Source: Portulaca oleracea
Lineage: Eukaryota; Streptophyta; Magnoliopsida; Caryophyllales; Portulacaceae
Direction of reading: 5' to 3'
DNA length: 64,000 nucleotides
Assembly: GCA_029582165.1 (NCBI GenBank)
Contig: CM055875.1
Coordinates: 12,749,968 to 12,813,967, forward strand
The stretch's first letter is position 1, and every line of letters begins with the position of its first letter. The notes below the pieces were generated by a model. It saw nothing but the letters and a program-made list of their open reading frames with translations. It ran no database searches and had not been told where the DNA came from. Shown here in pieces: positions 1-11,863 of this stretch. The position numbers were made by a program, and so were the translations under genes.

Positions 1-2
1 CT

Positions 3-881
3 TGGTTTGCTGATATTGTGAACTTTAAGGTAACTGGAGAGATGCCTAGTGATTGGAATAAGCATGACAAGGACAGGTTTCTTCACATTGTGAAGAATTT
101 TGTGTGGGATGACCCGTATTTGTTTAAGTATTGCCCTGACCAGATACTTAGGAGATGTGTTCCTGATGAATCCATTATGGATGTCCTCTCTTTTTGCCAT
201 GACCAACCTTGTGGGGGACATTATAGTGGAAAGAAAACAGCTTACAAGGTCTTACAGAGTGGGTTTTACTGGCCCACTATCTTTAGAGATGCTCATGACT
301 ATGCCCAAAGGTGCCCTAGGTGCCAAAGCTTGGGAAAGATTACTAGGAGAGATATGATGCCCTTACAACCTGAGATTTTTGTTGATGTATTTGATGTATG
401 GGGTATTGATTTCATGGGACCATTCCCTAATTCTTTTGGGAATGAATATATTCTCCTGGCTGTTGATTATGTGTCTAAGTGGGTAGAAGCTATCCCTACT
501 AGGAAAAATGATGCTCAAGTAGTGACCAAGTTCCTTAGGGAATACATCTTTTCTAGATTTGGAATGCCTAGAGCCATTATTAGTGATCAGGGAACCCACT
601 TCAACAATAGATCCTTTGAGGCCTTACTGAAGAGGTACTCAGTGCAGCATAGGTTCACCATTGCTTACCATCCACAGTCTAATGGTCAAGCAGAAGTCTC
701 CAATAGGCAAATTAAACTGATCTTAGAGAACACTGTGTCTAGGAATAGGAAGGACTGGTCTCTTAAGTTGATTGATGCCTTGTGGGCCTACCAAACGGCC
801 TATAAAACCCCCATTGGGATGTCACCCTATATTGTATATCTGACCTTTCTTTTCTTGATTTTTCTTGAGTGCTTCTCCTAA
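3..881 (+). CDS. Retrotransposon integrase (partial pol polyprotein)
   Basis: The open frame runs in from the left edge, so the ATG/GTG-like codons near its start are not the true start. It encodes the integrase that inserts element cDNA into the host genome. A zinc-binding HHCC module lies around residues 60-105 (two His flanking CGG, then a C-P-R-C pair). The catalytic core follows: first Asp in WGIDFMGPF, second Asp in ISDQGTHF, Glu in NGQAE, with D-to-E spacing of 35 residues as in Ty3/gypsy. The frame leaves the family pattern after the conserved GMSPY motif (about 835), where the C-terminal domain is expected. The last ~14 residues are hydrophobic read-through of unrelated DNA. I infer an internal deletion at that point. 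The wording of the core matches Athila/Tat rather than chromoviruses; no chromodomain is visible. Confidence 0.9.
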   Translation, partial: WFADIVNFKVTGEMPSDWNKHDKDRFLHIVKNFVWDDPYLFKYCPDQILRRCVPDESIMDVLSFCHDQPCGGHYSGKKTAYKVLQSGFYWPTIFRDAHDYAQRCPRCQSLGKITRRDMMPLQPEIFVDVFDVWGIDFMGPFPNSFGNEYILLAVDYVSKWVEAIPTRKNDAQVVTKFLREYIFSRFGMPRAIISDQGTHFNNRSFEALLKRYSVQHRFTIAYHPQSNGQAEVSNRQIKLILENTVSRNRKDWSLKLIDALWAYQTAYKTPIGMSPYIVYLTFLFLIFLECFS

Positions 882-2997
882 CTTTGCTTTGTCAAGAGAG
901 AAGGATTGAAACTTTTGGCAAGAAACCATCCAGGTAATATCTTTCCTTGTCTTCTTATTACAGTTAGTGAGTTGACTTTCTTTTCCCTCTCTTTTATTTT
1001 ATTTTCTTTTGGTGTGTTTCTTTTTCTTTCCTTTCATGTGCTTGCTTATCTCTATTTCTGATTCCAATGAGGACATTGTTGGCCTTTTTGTGTGGGAGTG
1101 GGGGAGGCATGCATGCCGGCTTGAGTTTTTGTTTTTTCCTTTTCTTTTGTGTGCTTTTTCTTTTGTGTGGTGTTGCCTTATTCACAATGAGAACATTGTA
1201 GAGTTTTTGTGTGGGAGTGGGGTGGCACAAGTGCCTTACTAGTTTTTGGAAAAAAAAAATTAATTTTTTTTTTAGGTTTAGTATATTCGGAACACTTTCA
1301 GTGATGATTTGTAGATCGATTAGACTTTCAGTTTGTCTTACTTCACCTTGAAAAGTTTGGTTGAGAACTTAAAAGTTTTTGAAACTATTTTCTTCAAATC
1401 TTCTGATTTTGAGTCAAGTTATGTTAACTGCTTTGACTAACTTAGTAAGTGTAAATATGCGTGCCGCAAATCTTTGGGCTAGGTTTAGTTGAATGAGCCC
1501 TATCTCGTGAGTCCACATAGCCTAAAAGTATGAATTGATCATTTTTATCAATTCCTTTATTTCCTTAGTGACTCCACAACTAGTTGCACCTCTAGAACTT
1601 GTTTTGCATCTTGCTTGAGACTACATATTTGCATTGCATATTGTGACAATATGATTGAGGCATTCTTTTTCTATATTAATTGAACTACATAGCCAAACAG
1701 CCTCCTTAATAATATTATTACCGTTCTTTAGCCCCGCCTAGCCTTTGATTACCTTTCTTTTTGTGATGAAACCCTGACAATACAAGTCATGGCCTTTGCT
1801 AATTCCTACCCTTTGCCTTGCTTGGATATGTGAGAATTCATTATTTCGTGAGGGAAAATTGGTTCGGTGTTGCTGTGAATAGGAATTGAGGTCATGGGGG
1901 TATAGTTTTGATTTTAATTTGAATTGGGACACATTACATATCCCAATTATTATGAGTTAGCCAATTGCTTATGTTGTTCTTTTGATATATTGAGGTCGAA
2001 CCTAAGTTTATATATTTGTGTTTCTTCTCCCTTGATCACCCACCAAAAATAGAACTAGAAACATAGGGGGAAAAAAAGAATTCAAAAGAAAAGGGTGATT
2101 AAGGGAGACTCAATTTAAAGTTCTTAAAGCTTTTGACCCGGTTGTAAAGTTTGATAAGATGTTTTATTCTTAATGAGGGAAAATTGAGTTCCTTGCTTAG
2201 ATTAAGCAAGAAGGTGAGTTGAGAGTAATATATTTGTTGAAAATCAATCCAAGCATGGCTCTTTAACTCCTCATACCCAAATATTACCACTCCTTTCCCC
2301 TAACCTAAGCCTTGTTACAACCCTAAAAGTCCTCTTGATTGTCACTTGTGTATTTGCATACTAGCAGTGGAGAGCGAGATTCTTACCAAGTCTATGGTAG
2401 GTTGTTTCTTTTGGTTTGAGTATGAGAAAAACTCACATACACATTCAAATTTGAGTGTTTGAGCGTTCAATTTTTATCCTAAAGTGAGGTTTGCTCTTTT
2501 GACTAGCCTACGTCCATAACCAACCGCGCATATTTGCATTCATCTTAAGTCTGTTGGCGGTTTTTCGCTTCTAAAGTACTTGCTCTCTCTACTTAATTTC
2601 GACAACTTCATTCTATCTATTTTACACTAATTTTGTTCTCTTCCAGATGGATCTTGGTATTTGCTTGATGGTTTGATGTGTTTGATTGGTTAGCTTGAGG
2701 GTGTGTTCAGTTGTATTTGTAACCCCTTTTCTTCTTTTTCCTTTTTCTTTCTTGAGTCTTTTCCTTTTAATTTGAGTCTACTTTTTCGTTTTTTTTTCTT
2801 TGGCTTTTGTGGGTATAGTTGCTATAAACCCTCACGAGACCTTCCTCATCCACTTGGACTGCCAAGGGGTTTAAAGGGCTTGCTGCATATGCTAAATGCA
2901 ATCGCGATTCCTGCGAAAGTGAGTTAGGATAGTTTAGTTTTATTTTCTTTCTTTGTTTTAGTTTGCTCGGGGCGAGCAAACCCTTGTGTGGGAGTGT
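882..2997 (+). other. Long noncoding 3' region of the Athila-lineage element, with repeated PPT-like motifs
   Basis: No credible coding frame. The 13-mer TTGTGTGGGAGTG occurs at 1088-1100, 1207-1219 and 2984-2996; the last copy sits one base before the 3' LTR and is the likely polypurine tract that primes plus-strand DNA synthesis. The first two are preceded by related AATGAGGACATTGT / AATGAGAACATTGT boxes, so this stretch was duplicated. The segment 1440-2500 is clearly related to 55840-56480 and 60880-61100 in the other Athila element (shared blocks around 'ctagaactt', 'acatagcca' and 'agtcctcttgatt'). Confidence 0.75.
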
Positions 2998-3171
2998 TGT
3001 TCGGTCTCGTTCCGAGCCGGATTAATATCATTTTATAAGGTGTTTTGCTTATTTTAACCCTTTAATTATATATTAGATGTGATGATTTTGTGTTTTGTTG
3101 GAAAATAAGGAGTTAGAAGGAAATTGAGCTTAATTAAAGGTTTTTAAGGAATCCCGAGTGGTCCCCCGAGT

Positions 3172-3276
3172 CATAATCCTTCACGCCCGCGACCACCACC
3201 TGAGGCGAGAACTGGCGATGGGCCAGAAAAGGGTCGCGCCCGTGACCCATAGCGTCGCGCCCGCGACGGTCGACAG
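3172..3276. promoter_or_regulatory. GC-rich palindrome cluster in the LTR
   Basis: In an otherwise AT-rich LTR this ~100-bp patch contains repeated CGCCCGCGAC-like words and a perfect interrupted palindrome GTCGCG-CC-CGCGAC at 3254-3267. Its position, early in the LTR and upstream of the presumed transcription start, matches clusters of different palindromes in the other LTRs (46791-46809, 56965-57090, 61902-61939). The function is unknown; a dimeric protein-binding site or RNA hairpin is inference. Confidence 0.5.
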
Positions 3277-3911
3277 TTCCGGATTTTTCTGCAGCGGCTG
3301 TATTAGGATTTTGGGGATTCTTTTTATTTTCCTAATTCTTTTCCTTTCTATTTAAGACCCTATTTTATTTTCATTAGATATATCTTAGTTTTTTAGCATC
3401 TCTTATCTTAGTTTTTACTTAGTTTTATCAATAGTTAGCATTAGCTTTTCCTTAGGTTTAATTCCATGGCTTAGTTCTTAGTTTTCTTTAAGTATTCTTT
3501 AAACTTTTGATTGTAATTCAATTTCTCCAAGATCAATGCAATTATTTTCAATAAGTTCTTGTCTCCTCTTTTTGACTTTTGATTTCTCTTAGAGTAGTCC
3601 ACATCAAAAATCCAATTTTTAGTGAAGCGGAGGATTAAGGTTCCTCGAATTCTCCCTTCAGGCGAGGATTCGAGTCGTCTTAGTAATCCAAATCACGCTT
3701 TTTCTTGTTTGTTCGGGAGAAGATCCGTGATAAAAGATTCAAGATTTAAAGATTCAAAGATTCAAGATTCTAGATTAGAACAATGCATCCTAGGTATAAT
3801 TTCTTTCCCTTAATTTCAGTATTAAATTTAGTTTTTACATTCTTCGTTCTTGAGTATTTTTAATGGCTTTCTTTATTATGCTTTTTTTTTTCTTGTTTTC
3901 TAGTTTAGTTT

Positions 3912-4909
3912 TGAAAGAACCCTAGAGGTGGTGAATAGGGTTATGAAATTTTCTGCACAAAATAATCACTTGTAAAGGACGTTAGGTTCTTAATCTAACT
4001 AGATTAAGATTCAATATAATGCAGGAAAAAGATAAAGGACAATAAGCGTATACTGAACAACTTCCTTTATTATATTGAGACATAATGAAGTAATACAACC
4101 TGAGATGAATGTCCTTAGGTTGTACACAGAACTGAGCGCCTTGCAGAGGACGCTTCTTATTTTATGAATAACAACACACACCAAATTCACCCTTTACTGT
4201 TTAATCTCAATCAATCCTAAGTCCGTCTAGGAATCGATTTCACAAGCATCAATCAACCCTAAATCCGTTAAGGATTGATTACACTCAACTTCTCACAATC
4301 ACCAATTCTCGGTTTTCTCACTCAAAAGAAAACTCAATCAAAACGAAGAACGCTCTTCTTGTTTTGAACACCCGATTTCTTCCATGGGATCGTTAACTTC
4401 TTCAATCTTCAATTCCTCTATTTATAAGTGTATTGATATCAGCGGAATAGAGACGTTGGGATTGATTCTTCCTTGATCTTTTCCTTCTTTGTGTTTGCCT
4501 TTCCTTCCAATCTTGCTCCGATCTTCTTTCCTTCTTATGAGATTTCCGGAAATTGTAATCTTATCTTCCTTCCAATTTCTTGATTGATTATTTCCTACAA
4601 ATCAAAGTAGATGCAATCAATTAGTCTGATTAGAAATATGGATAGAAAGATTGGATATTAATTTTCCAGAAAACTTCCCTATTTCGATTGCGCTTTTCAA
4701 AACTCCTCGCATAGGGTGAACGTCCTTATGCTGCCTTGGGTGAACGTCCTTATGATACCTTGGGTGAATGTCCTTCTTCCTTCTTGAAATTTCTTTCCTT
4801 GCGCATTATATCTTTTCTGGATATTCGAATTTTGACTTTCATTCAAAACTGATCCAGTCGCCAAGGTCCTTGAGCCTGAGTCTATCAATGTCCTTAAGGG
4901 GTTCTAACA
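3912..4909 (-). mobile_element. Solo LTR nested in the Athila LTR
   Basis: A 998-bp block with TG...CA ends, related termini (TGAAAGAACCC; reverse complement of the other end TGTTAGAACCCC), and a perfect 5-bp target duplication AGTTT at 3907-3911 and 4910-4914. There is no internal region or second LTR, so it is a solo LTR left by LTR-LTR recombination. A TATAAATAG box on the minus strand near 4420-4430 suggests minus orientation. The superfamily cannot be decided without the interior. Confidence 0.85.
4714..4785. repeat. 24-bp tandem repeat, three copies, inside the solo LTR
   Basis: Copies of GGGTGAACGTCCTTATG plus a variable tail start at 4714, 4738 and 4762 (period exactly 24). The third copy diverges. 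The period is a multiple of three, so the minus strand reads as an 8-residue peptide repeat, but no real gene is supported. Confidence 0.8.
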
Positions 4910-6985
4910 AGTTTCTTTAATTAGGTTTTGATTTCTTGTTCTTGTTTTCAATTCATAATTAGTTTAGTTTAATTATTTACTGCTTCCTGCATATTGAAAA
5001 CATTTCCAAACCAATTTCCTGAAAACCTAACACACCATCCCTGTGGATTCGACAACCCCTACTTGAATTCCCAATTACCACAACCGAACACGGATATTAA
5101 GTGATGACCGAGCCCCCAGTTGGAATGCTGCAGAAGATGATATTAATGGAAGACTCGGCATACTTAAGTTGCATGATGGGATAGTCAGGATGCTCGACCT
5201 TGGTGTCATGGTTAGGAACCCCAAGCACTAAGAAGGATCAAGCAACAAGTCTTCTTGATTTCTCTTACCTTTTCTCTATTCTTCTTGATTCTTTTAGGTA
5301 GGAACATGTAAGAACCAAGCCCCCAGTATTAGTAAACAAGTGTCTTTAGGTGAGTCAGAATGATTGACCTAGGTGGGTGTCACCTTAAGTAACGCCCTAT
5401 TTTGATGCAGCTGACATCTTGTTCTGCTAAAGGAGTTATCCCTCACTCAGGTGTTCTGAAAGCAGAGATTAACTGACGAATCTCATACATGCACTAATGA
5501 CTGAATCAGAAGAACTCACAAGGTGATGGGGTGAAAATGGGAATGATGGAAAAGGTAGTGAAAGCTCATGCCCAAATAGAGGGTGAGATAAGGTTATGAG
5601 TGGTTCGGTGAGGGTAGCGATTAGATGTATTGGACAAGGTGGTGAATGGATGGGTAATTCGATGGACAAAGGTTCGAACTGATGGGGGTGGATGAAATGG
5701 TCTATAGATGGAGCACCATGTCTCGTGGGTTTATCTTGCAAGGGAAGAGATGGTCAAATGGATATGGCTTGATGGATTCATGTATGAAGGGTGATCCAAG
5801 TCTGATGGGAAAGGTGGGTGTGCTTTGGTGAAAGAAATCTGACAGTTTGTTACTGCCATTAGAGACCAAGGTTCCCTCTCCTTTTGCCTAGCTCGCCTGG
5901 TGAGGTTTTCGAGCTAACCACTCTTTATTCTATCTCTCAAAGACCAAATTATTTGATGATGGATTTTCTCTAAAGCGAATTGTAGCGGCCAGGCCTCAAA
6001 GAGGTTCTCCTACGTACATATCTAATGTGCAATCAGGCCATTCGTAGTTCAACAAGTACAGCTTCAAAAGATTGATGCCTCAAGGAGGACTTCAAGACAA
6101 GTTAGACGGTTAGACGGTGAGCAGAGGTGCGAAGACTTGAAGTGATGGGATGTGTGCGGGTGACTAATGTAGACCGACAACTGCCTCCTACGCCATTTCT
6201 TTCTTTTTTTTTATTTTTTCTTTTTTGTTTACTCCTTTTTTTTATGACCTCAATCTTGATTTTCCTATTAATGATGTTTGTCACCCGCACCACATCGTTT
6301 GGCTTAATTCATTTTAGGGATGAGGTGGTCATAAAATGAATGACCGAGTTCATGGTGGTGGTTAAGAAGATGGTGTGTGAAGAAATGTAGGTGAAGCGGC
6401 GAAGTGAAAATGAAGGTGGTTATGATGTAGGTGGTAAAGGGTTGAAACCTTCTATCCTAGGCATGTCCTTTTTAGTTGCATGATTTGTTAGATGGGAAAA
6501 TTCACTTTTAGAGACTATTGGTCACTTTGAATTCTCTCCTTTTGCCTAACCAGCTGGGTGAGTGTTCAGGTTAGCTTCTCTCCTCTTAGTTTTTACTCAT
6601 TCACCTCTCCTTTTGCCCAACTTGTTAGATGAGTGTTTAAGTTGGCCTCGCTCTTTTTCATTTGTCTCTCCTTTTGCCTAACTTCGCTTTGGTGGTGAAG
6701 TTAGCCTCTTTTCTATCTATTAACCTTAGACTCGGGGTAAGGCACAAAAGCATAGAGAAAAGGTAATGGAGATGTGAGATGGAGGAAACGAGTAGATGGA
6801 TGTGTCAGACTTGGATGGTCATATAGGTAGATGAGCTCTTCAATTTAAATCAGGAATGCAAGCAAAAGATTCTTTCATTAACAGTTTAGAAATAAATGAG
6901 GGGTCGGGGAAGGCAAGAGTCATAATGAAAATGAGTACACTTATTAAATACAGCTAAGATGAATACATAAAGAAAAAAACTACTT

Positions 6986-7183
6986 GGGATATATCCCAAC
7001 TGACTCTGAAAATGAAGATGATTGCCATGAAAAGAAATGATGCAACATGAGGGGATCGCCTGATTGATCTTCGCAAATCAAGGTGGGATATATCCCAACT
7101 GACTCTGAAAATGAAGACGATTGCCATGAAAAGAAATGGCGCAACATGAGGGGATCACCTGATTGATCTTCGCAGATCAAGGT
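6986..7183 (-). repeat. 99-bp direct duplication
   Basis: Two adjacent copies start at GGGATATATCCC (6986 and 7085) with a few differences. The unit is 33 codons long, so it preserves the minus-strand frame just downstream of the gag zinc-binding-like motif. The repeated peptide is not one I recognise. Confidence 0.8.
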
Positions 7184-7265
7184 TTTGGACAGACCCTTTG
7201 ACTCTGTAGTAAGTCACGTTCAAATTGGGTTTTTATGCTACAATTGGTAGTGACAGCTTCCCGGA

Positions 7266-8690
7266 TTAGAGCATTTCTTCTATCTTGTTCTTGAGAATGT
7301 TGCACTTCTCGGTATCATTACCTCGCATTCTATGATATTTACAGAACTTGCTTGCATCCCAAGCCCTGCTTTTGACTTCAGGTTCAGATCGAATAGGGGG
7401 AAGCTTGATCTTTCGTTTCTTAAGGAGACAGTCGAGAGCGTCCATGTAGGTAGTGGGGATTGGAATGAAAGACATGGGTTGTCGCGGTTTAGCATTTCTA
7501 GCAGAGGAATTAGGAGCCCTTTTATGAATGTCAGTATCATACAACCCCATCGATGATGATCCTCCTCCTATATTTTCTCTGATGCGATGTTCGATATTAG
7601 CCATCCTTCTATCGTTTTGTAGAATCCAAAGGATCATATCCATTTTTCAGTCCAGACCTTCCATGCGTGATTGCATTTGATGTATTGTGGTAAAGAGTTT
7701 GTCCATAAAAGAACATTCTCGTTCACCACATCTTCTTTCTTGATATCTCCTGTGGCTAAGGGTGGAATTTGGTCTTCCTTCTCAGTTAAAGGAGACCGGG
7801 AGACATTTGGAGTTGTTTTAAACTTCTCCATTGGTAAGTTGGAGTTATGTGGCTGATTGACTTTAGGAATTGAAGTGAGTCCCGTGTCCATATAGTGATT
7901 TGCAGACATAAGGATCTCTCTCTATTTCACGCATGCTTGCCATATCACTATGATGAGTGTGGCTTCCATCTTTTATCAAGAAAATTCAGCTCATCATTCA
8001 TCCTTACTAACGTATCGATGACTTCATCTATTTTCCTATCGCTTTTAGTAGCTATAGTATCACTTATGCCTTGCATTTGTTGTGAAATTCCAGTCAAATG
8101 TTGGGAGATAAAGAGACTAAGTTCATTGTTGCTAGGTATTCCATTGGAGAAAGTGGTGCAAAGAAGGCAAATTGTTTTCTCCGAGTTCAAGGTCGATCAC
8201 CGGATCCTTATTCTTCTTGTATGGAAACCATAAACCTCAAAAATTAACCCTGACATTGACCTACCCAAAGACCTAGCGACCTACATGGGACAATCTAATG
8301 CAAACAATGCCTATATGATGAATTTTTTTTTTGGCTTGACTCACCCAACATTGGGCTTGCATGATGACCTCTAACTACCTCCCCCAGAACGGAAGCTTGC
8401 TTAGGACATGAACTTCCTGGGCTATATTTGAGTTTGTGAGCGAGAGTGTTATTGGATAATTGATGGGGCGGAAGTTGAGTTGCAACCCCACTACCACCCA
8501 AATTACCCTTGGTCGATCCCTCGGAAATAAATTCAGGAGGGGGAAGTAGGTTGTTGTGGAGAGTATCTCCAAATTTGTTTCCATCAAAAAGAGAATTGAT
8601 GATTTTGTCAGGTAAGGAAGACATAAGAGAAAATAAGGAAGAAGGGGAAAAGGAAATGAGGTTGGGTGTGAGCAACAAACCACCATTCCT
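7266..8690 (-). pseudogene. Tat/Ogre-like gag remnant
   Basis: Several minus-strand frames line up in series: 8678-8295 (N-terminal, hydrophilic, Pro/Asn-rich), 8190-7948, 7909-7634 and 7643-7266. The last ends in a motif with the pattern FCxYHRxRGNxTExC followed by a charged helix (KNKIEEML), the modified zinc-binding C-terminus typical of gag in plant Tat/Ogre elements. The frames are interrupted by stops and frameshifts, so this is dead. The same motif, more decayed, lies at about 43390-43520 in the sister element. Gag would form the virus-like particle. Confidence 0.65.
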
Positions 8691-9130
8691 ACTGTTTAAA
8701 TAGCCTAGTAATGGATTAAATTCACCACATTATAGCAAAGGCGACAAAGTAATGGGGAGAAACAATCCAAACTAAACACTGCCCTCGAGATTAAGAGGCC
8801 TAAATAGACAACACATAAAGAAACAACACAAAAAAAAATTGAAGGATAACAGGCATTAAACAAAGTCACCTGAAACAATGAAGAAGACTTGAGAAACTGC
8901 AGATTTGGGGAGAAACTTTCATAGATTCAAACTGTAAAATTTGACTTCGTCGATCTTTCACCATATCAGCAGATCCATCCAGAACACAAGAAAAGTTACA
9001 ATCCCACCTTTGTCCAGAGAAGAACGATTGGAAATAAGCTTGAAAATGATAATTTTTTCAATTTCTTCTGGACAAAAAGAAAGTTCTTATGATATTTGCT
9101 CAAAACGTCGAATCGACAAATGTAACCCGT

Positions 9131-11222
9131 GACTACAAAACCTAACTAGGTTTCCCAACAGTTCCATCTAGAAACAGGGCAAGGAAGAGAAGAGAAATGA
9201 TGCCCAGAAGCTAAATGAAAGAGAAAAGGCGAAAGGGGAAGGGAAATATACACATATGTTTGGGGTCTAGAAACACTAAAGGTCATCGGGTATCGAAGAA
9301 GGAAAGGGTCTATCTCACTAGAGCTTGTCTCTCTAGAGAAGTCTCCAGAACAAACAAACCAACTATATATATAAAAAAAAGTGAATAATCTATTATATAT
9401 TACTCAATTATATATTGGGTGGATGAATGGACAAATTTCTCAATATCCCTTAAATCTCAAATATAGAGATTAGCCTTATAAATGGCCAATTGGGATGGAT
9501 GGATAAATTTTTCATCCAAAGGAGAGCCCCTTTATATAGGGCAGAGGGACGGGAAATGAGCATTTCATTTTCGATGTGGGACGCGCCTCCTGGGCATGTT
9601 GAGTTGTGCATTTGTTTTTGTTCTGACATCGTACCTACATGCCTAGATGAGGATCATTTGGGAAACATTTGACAACCCCCAGAAGCCACGCTTGACAACA
9701 GTTTGCAGCCTTCGTGAAGCGCTGTAGGAAATACCGTTGAATTATGACAAACCTCATTCAAGTTGTTACAAGCAGATGCTTTGTCAATGAGGTGTGATCT
9801 CATGTAATGTACTGTACTTTTGTATATCTTATTGGATTCATTGATTAATTTGAATCATGAGACTATGCAAATATAAATGTCACCAACTTTTTTTTTTTTT
9901 TTGCTATGTTTGTTATTAGGATGGTCACAAATACCATATTGGTAAAGAGTGCAGTGGGACACATTAGATCTCGAGCATGATGGATTTCGACAAAAGTTGA
10001 TTGATGAGTTGGCTAGTTAGGTTTGACTTGCGGATATCTGGACAACCAAAGAATTCTTCCAGACAAATGGACAAGCAATCTACTAAGCTGCGCAAGTATG
10101 GCACATCAACACAAAAGCCAAGACAAGGCCACCGAGACATACGGTAGGGATTACCGGATGTGGACAGTTGGATGGAGAGTGGTTCTGGGAGTTCCTTAAT
10201 TCCCATGGACCAAACTATGAGGATAAGGGTTTCGGCAAGGCATTCGAGTACCATACCTTGAATTGGATTTAACAACCAAAAGTTCTCCCTTGGCACGTAT
10301 AGTAGATTTGGCCATTTAGGTATGAACTCACCTCAATAATCTTGTTTTAGTTCATATATATACTTGTAGCTATAAATCTGTTTTCATTTTCTACCATATA
10401 TGATATTTTATTTTGAACATGAAGAACCAATGGATTATCATAGTAAGTTTTTTTATAAAAAAAAAAGAACAAACATAATAACTTAGTAAAACATGACAAT
10501 TATTATGATCCTAGTTATGGAACAAAGAGAATAATCATCTTTTAAAAATTATTCTAAGTTTTTAAGCACTTTAAAAACTATTATTAGTTGTCAAACGCTT
10601 TAGATATTATTCCAAGTGAATTGGTTGTGAGATTAAAGGTTTTTAAAGTGCTTGAAAACTTGGAATAATTTTTATAATTTCCAAAATAAGCTTACCATTT
10701 GGAACAATTTTCAAAATAAGTCTATCACTTGGAATATTTTAAAAAAACAGTTGACAATTTGGAATACGTAAAAGTTGAAGCCTACCAAATGGAATTTTCA
10801 TTATTTTAAAGTTACGAACTGAGGATATTTAGGTTAGGATAAGTTAGGATGTTTTTTTAAGAAATTATATTTTTAGAGTAGATGTTTTTTTAGGAGTTGT
10901 GTTAGGTTAGGATAAATTATGATAGTTAGGTTTAACATGGCAAAAAAATGGGGTCTACATGTACCCGGAGCATGTCCTTCAGATATTTAAAAATGAATGA
11001 TTATATAATAAAAATGAATAACCTAATACATATGAAGGGACAATCATAATATCTAAAACACATGCTTAAGGTGTACCTAATAAATTATAAATGACAGTGG
11101 GTTCTGACCGCCAAGCTCGCTAGACTTGTCACTTATAGCCTGGTTTGGATCCATTATTTTTAGATTCAATGGGTTTAGGATACATTTGTGTCCACCTAAA
11201 ACCTGGCACGTTTGAGTCTAAG
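9131..11222. other. Unassigned AT-rich DNA
   Basis: No gene or element is recognised. A TATA-like 'ctttatataggg' occurs near 9530. A 110-codon open frame at 10296-9964 (minus) has no motif I know. Between 10550 and 10800 there are degenerate repeats of 'cacttggaat...ttttcaaaataag'. This is probably old, decayed transposon sequence. Confidence 0.5.
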
Positions 11223-11230
11223 CTTGGATC

Positions 11231-11529
11231 TAGCGCTAGCAAAAATTCGGGTCCAGGTAAATTCGGGTTGGACAAATTCGGGCAATGTCAAAATTCAGAT
11301 GAGAAATTCATGTCCAGACCCGGTTTTTGTTTCGAGTCGAACAGGATCGGACGATTCGGACGAAACAAAAATTGGGTTCGAACAGTAGAAAAATGAGAAA
11401 TTTTATGTCTGAATATTCGGTCAATTAGGTCAATATCAAAATTCAGACGAAAAATCTATGTCCAGCCCCGGTCTTTTCCGGGTTGGAAAATTCGGGTAAT
11501 CCGGGTCGGACAAAATTTTGCCGGCGCTA
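11231..11529. mobile_element. hAT-type MITE, copy 1
   Basis: 299 bp, starting TAGCGCTAGCAAAA and ending with the reverse complement of TAGCGCCGGCAAAA. The 8-bp flanks are CTTGGATC (11223-11230) and CTTGGATA (11530-11537), 7 of 8 matching, the duplication size of hAT transposons. The interior has many TCGGAC/TTCGGG words, as expected for subterminal binding sites. It is closely related to the copy at 31109. Confidence 0.85.
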
Positions 11530-11821
11530 CTTGGATATATGGACCTGACCCATGGACCAATGAATATACATAAGATTATGATGTGAATCGTATGAATTTT
11601 TGGGATATTTTGTGTTCGCAGTATCCCATTGAGCCCATGCATGCGGCAAAAACTCAGTTTAATAATGAGGATGTTGAGCACGATGCTTGCTCATTGAGCC
11701 TTTGCTACAAATTTTTTTTACATAGGCTAACAAAGTATGTTGTTAAAGCTCATTATTACGTTATCGTTTTGTTTAATACAATACAAACAGTAATGTCAAA
11801 CTAATTTCCAAAGTCAACAAT

Positions 11822-11823
<2 letters not shown>

Positions 11824-11860
<37 letters not shown>
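11824..11860. repeat. (TA)n tract 1
   Basis: Pure TA dinucleotide run that ends exactly where the TIR element at 11861 begins. Confidence 0.95.

Positions 11861-11863
<3 letters not shown>

Larger units (their letters stand above)
1..5090 (+). mobile_element. Athila-lineage Ty3/gypsy element, 3' part
   Basis: The window opens inside the pol region of an LTR retrotransposon. Order: integrase, long noncoding 3' region, PPT-like motif, 3' LTR ending at 5090. The integrase signature, the very long spacer after pol, and the recurring GTGTGGGAGTG purine motif place it in the Athila lineage of Ty3/gypsy. The 5' LTR, gag and most of pol lie upstream of the window, so the upstream target duplication cannot be checked; the 5 bases after the LTR are CGGAT. 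pol is cut short around 835, so this copy is defective. Confidence 0.85.
2998..5090 (+). repeat. 3' LTR of Athila-lineage element (interrupted by a solo LTR)
   Basis: Bounded by TGTTCGG and CCGAACA, a perfect 7-bp inverted terminal repeat with the canonical TG...CA ends. It is preceded by a purine-rich tract. Without the nested 998-bp insert and its 5-bp duplication the LTR would be about 1.09 kb. It carries a GC-rich palindrome cluster near its start and, about 55 bp before its end, the block CCCTGTGGATTCGAC, which recurs at the same place in the other Athila LTRs of the window. The partner 5' LTR is outside the window. Confidence 0.85.
5091..9130 (-). mobile_element. Degraded Tat/Ogre-like LTR element (minus strand), gag and 3' region only
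   Basis: This stretch is related to 40.5-43.6 kb, inside the better-preserved element at 36847-46523. Shared blocks include CTCCTTTTGCCTA boxes (5878, 6538, 6597, 6668 versus 42075) and the 'caaagaggttctcctacgta' segment near 6000 versus 42212. On the minus strand it runs gag (8690-7266), then noncoding DNA, then PPT-like ACTGGGGGCT motifs (complement near 5110 and 5315). The 3' LTR is missing because the Athila LTR abuts the PPT region at 5090. No protease, RT or integrase is visible. The right boundary is uncertain. Confidence 0.6.

Noticed and set aside
3158..3355. 65-codon frame in the Athila LTR
   Set aside because: Lies in LTR control DNA across the palindrome cluster; no family support.
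5091..9130. A complete LTR pair around the Tat-like remnant
   Set aside because: I searched for TGTAGGAC/TGTCTACA ends near 5100 and 8700-9750 and found no convincing LTR.
9964..10296. 110-codon minus-strand frame as a gene
   Set aside because: No motif, no promoter or splice context, in decayed AT-rich DNA; kept only as a remark.
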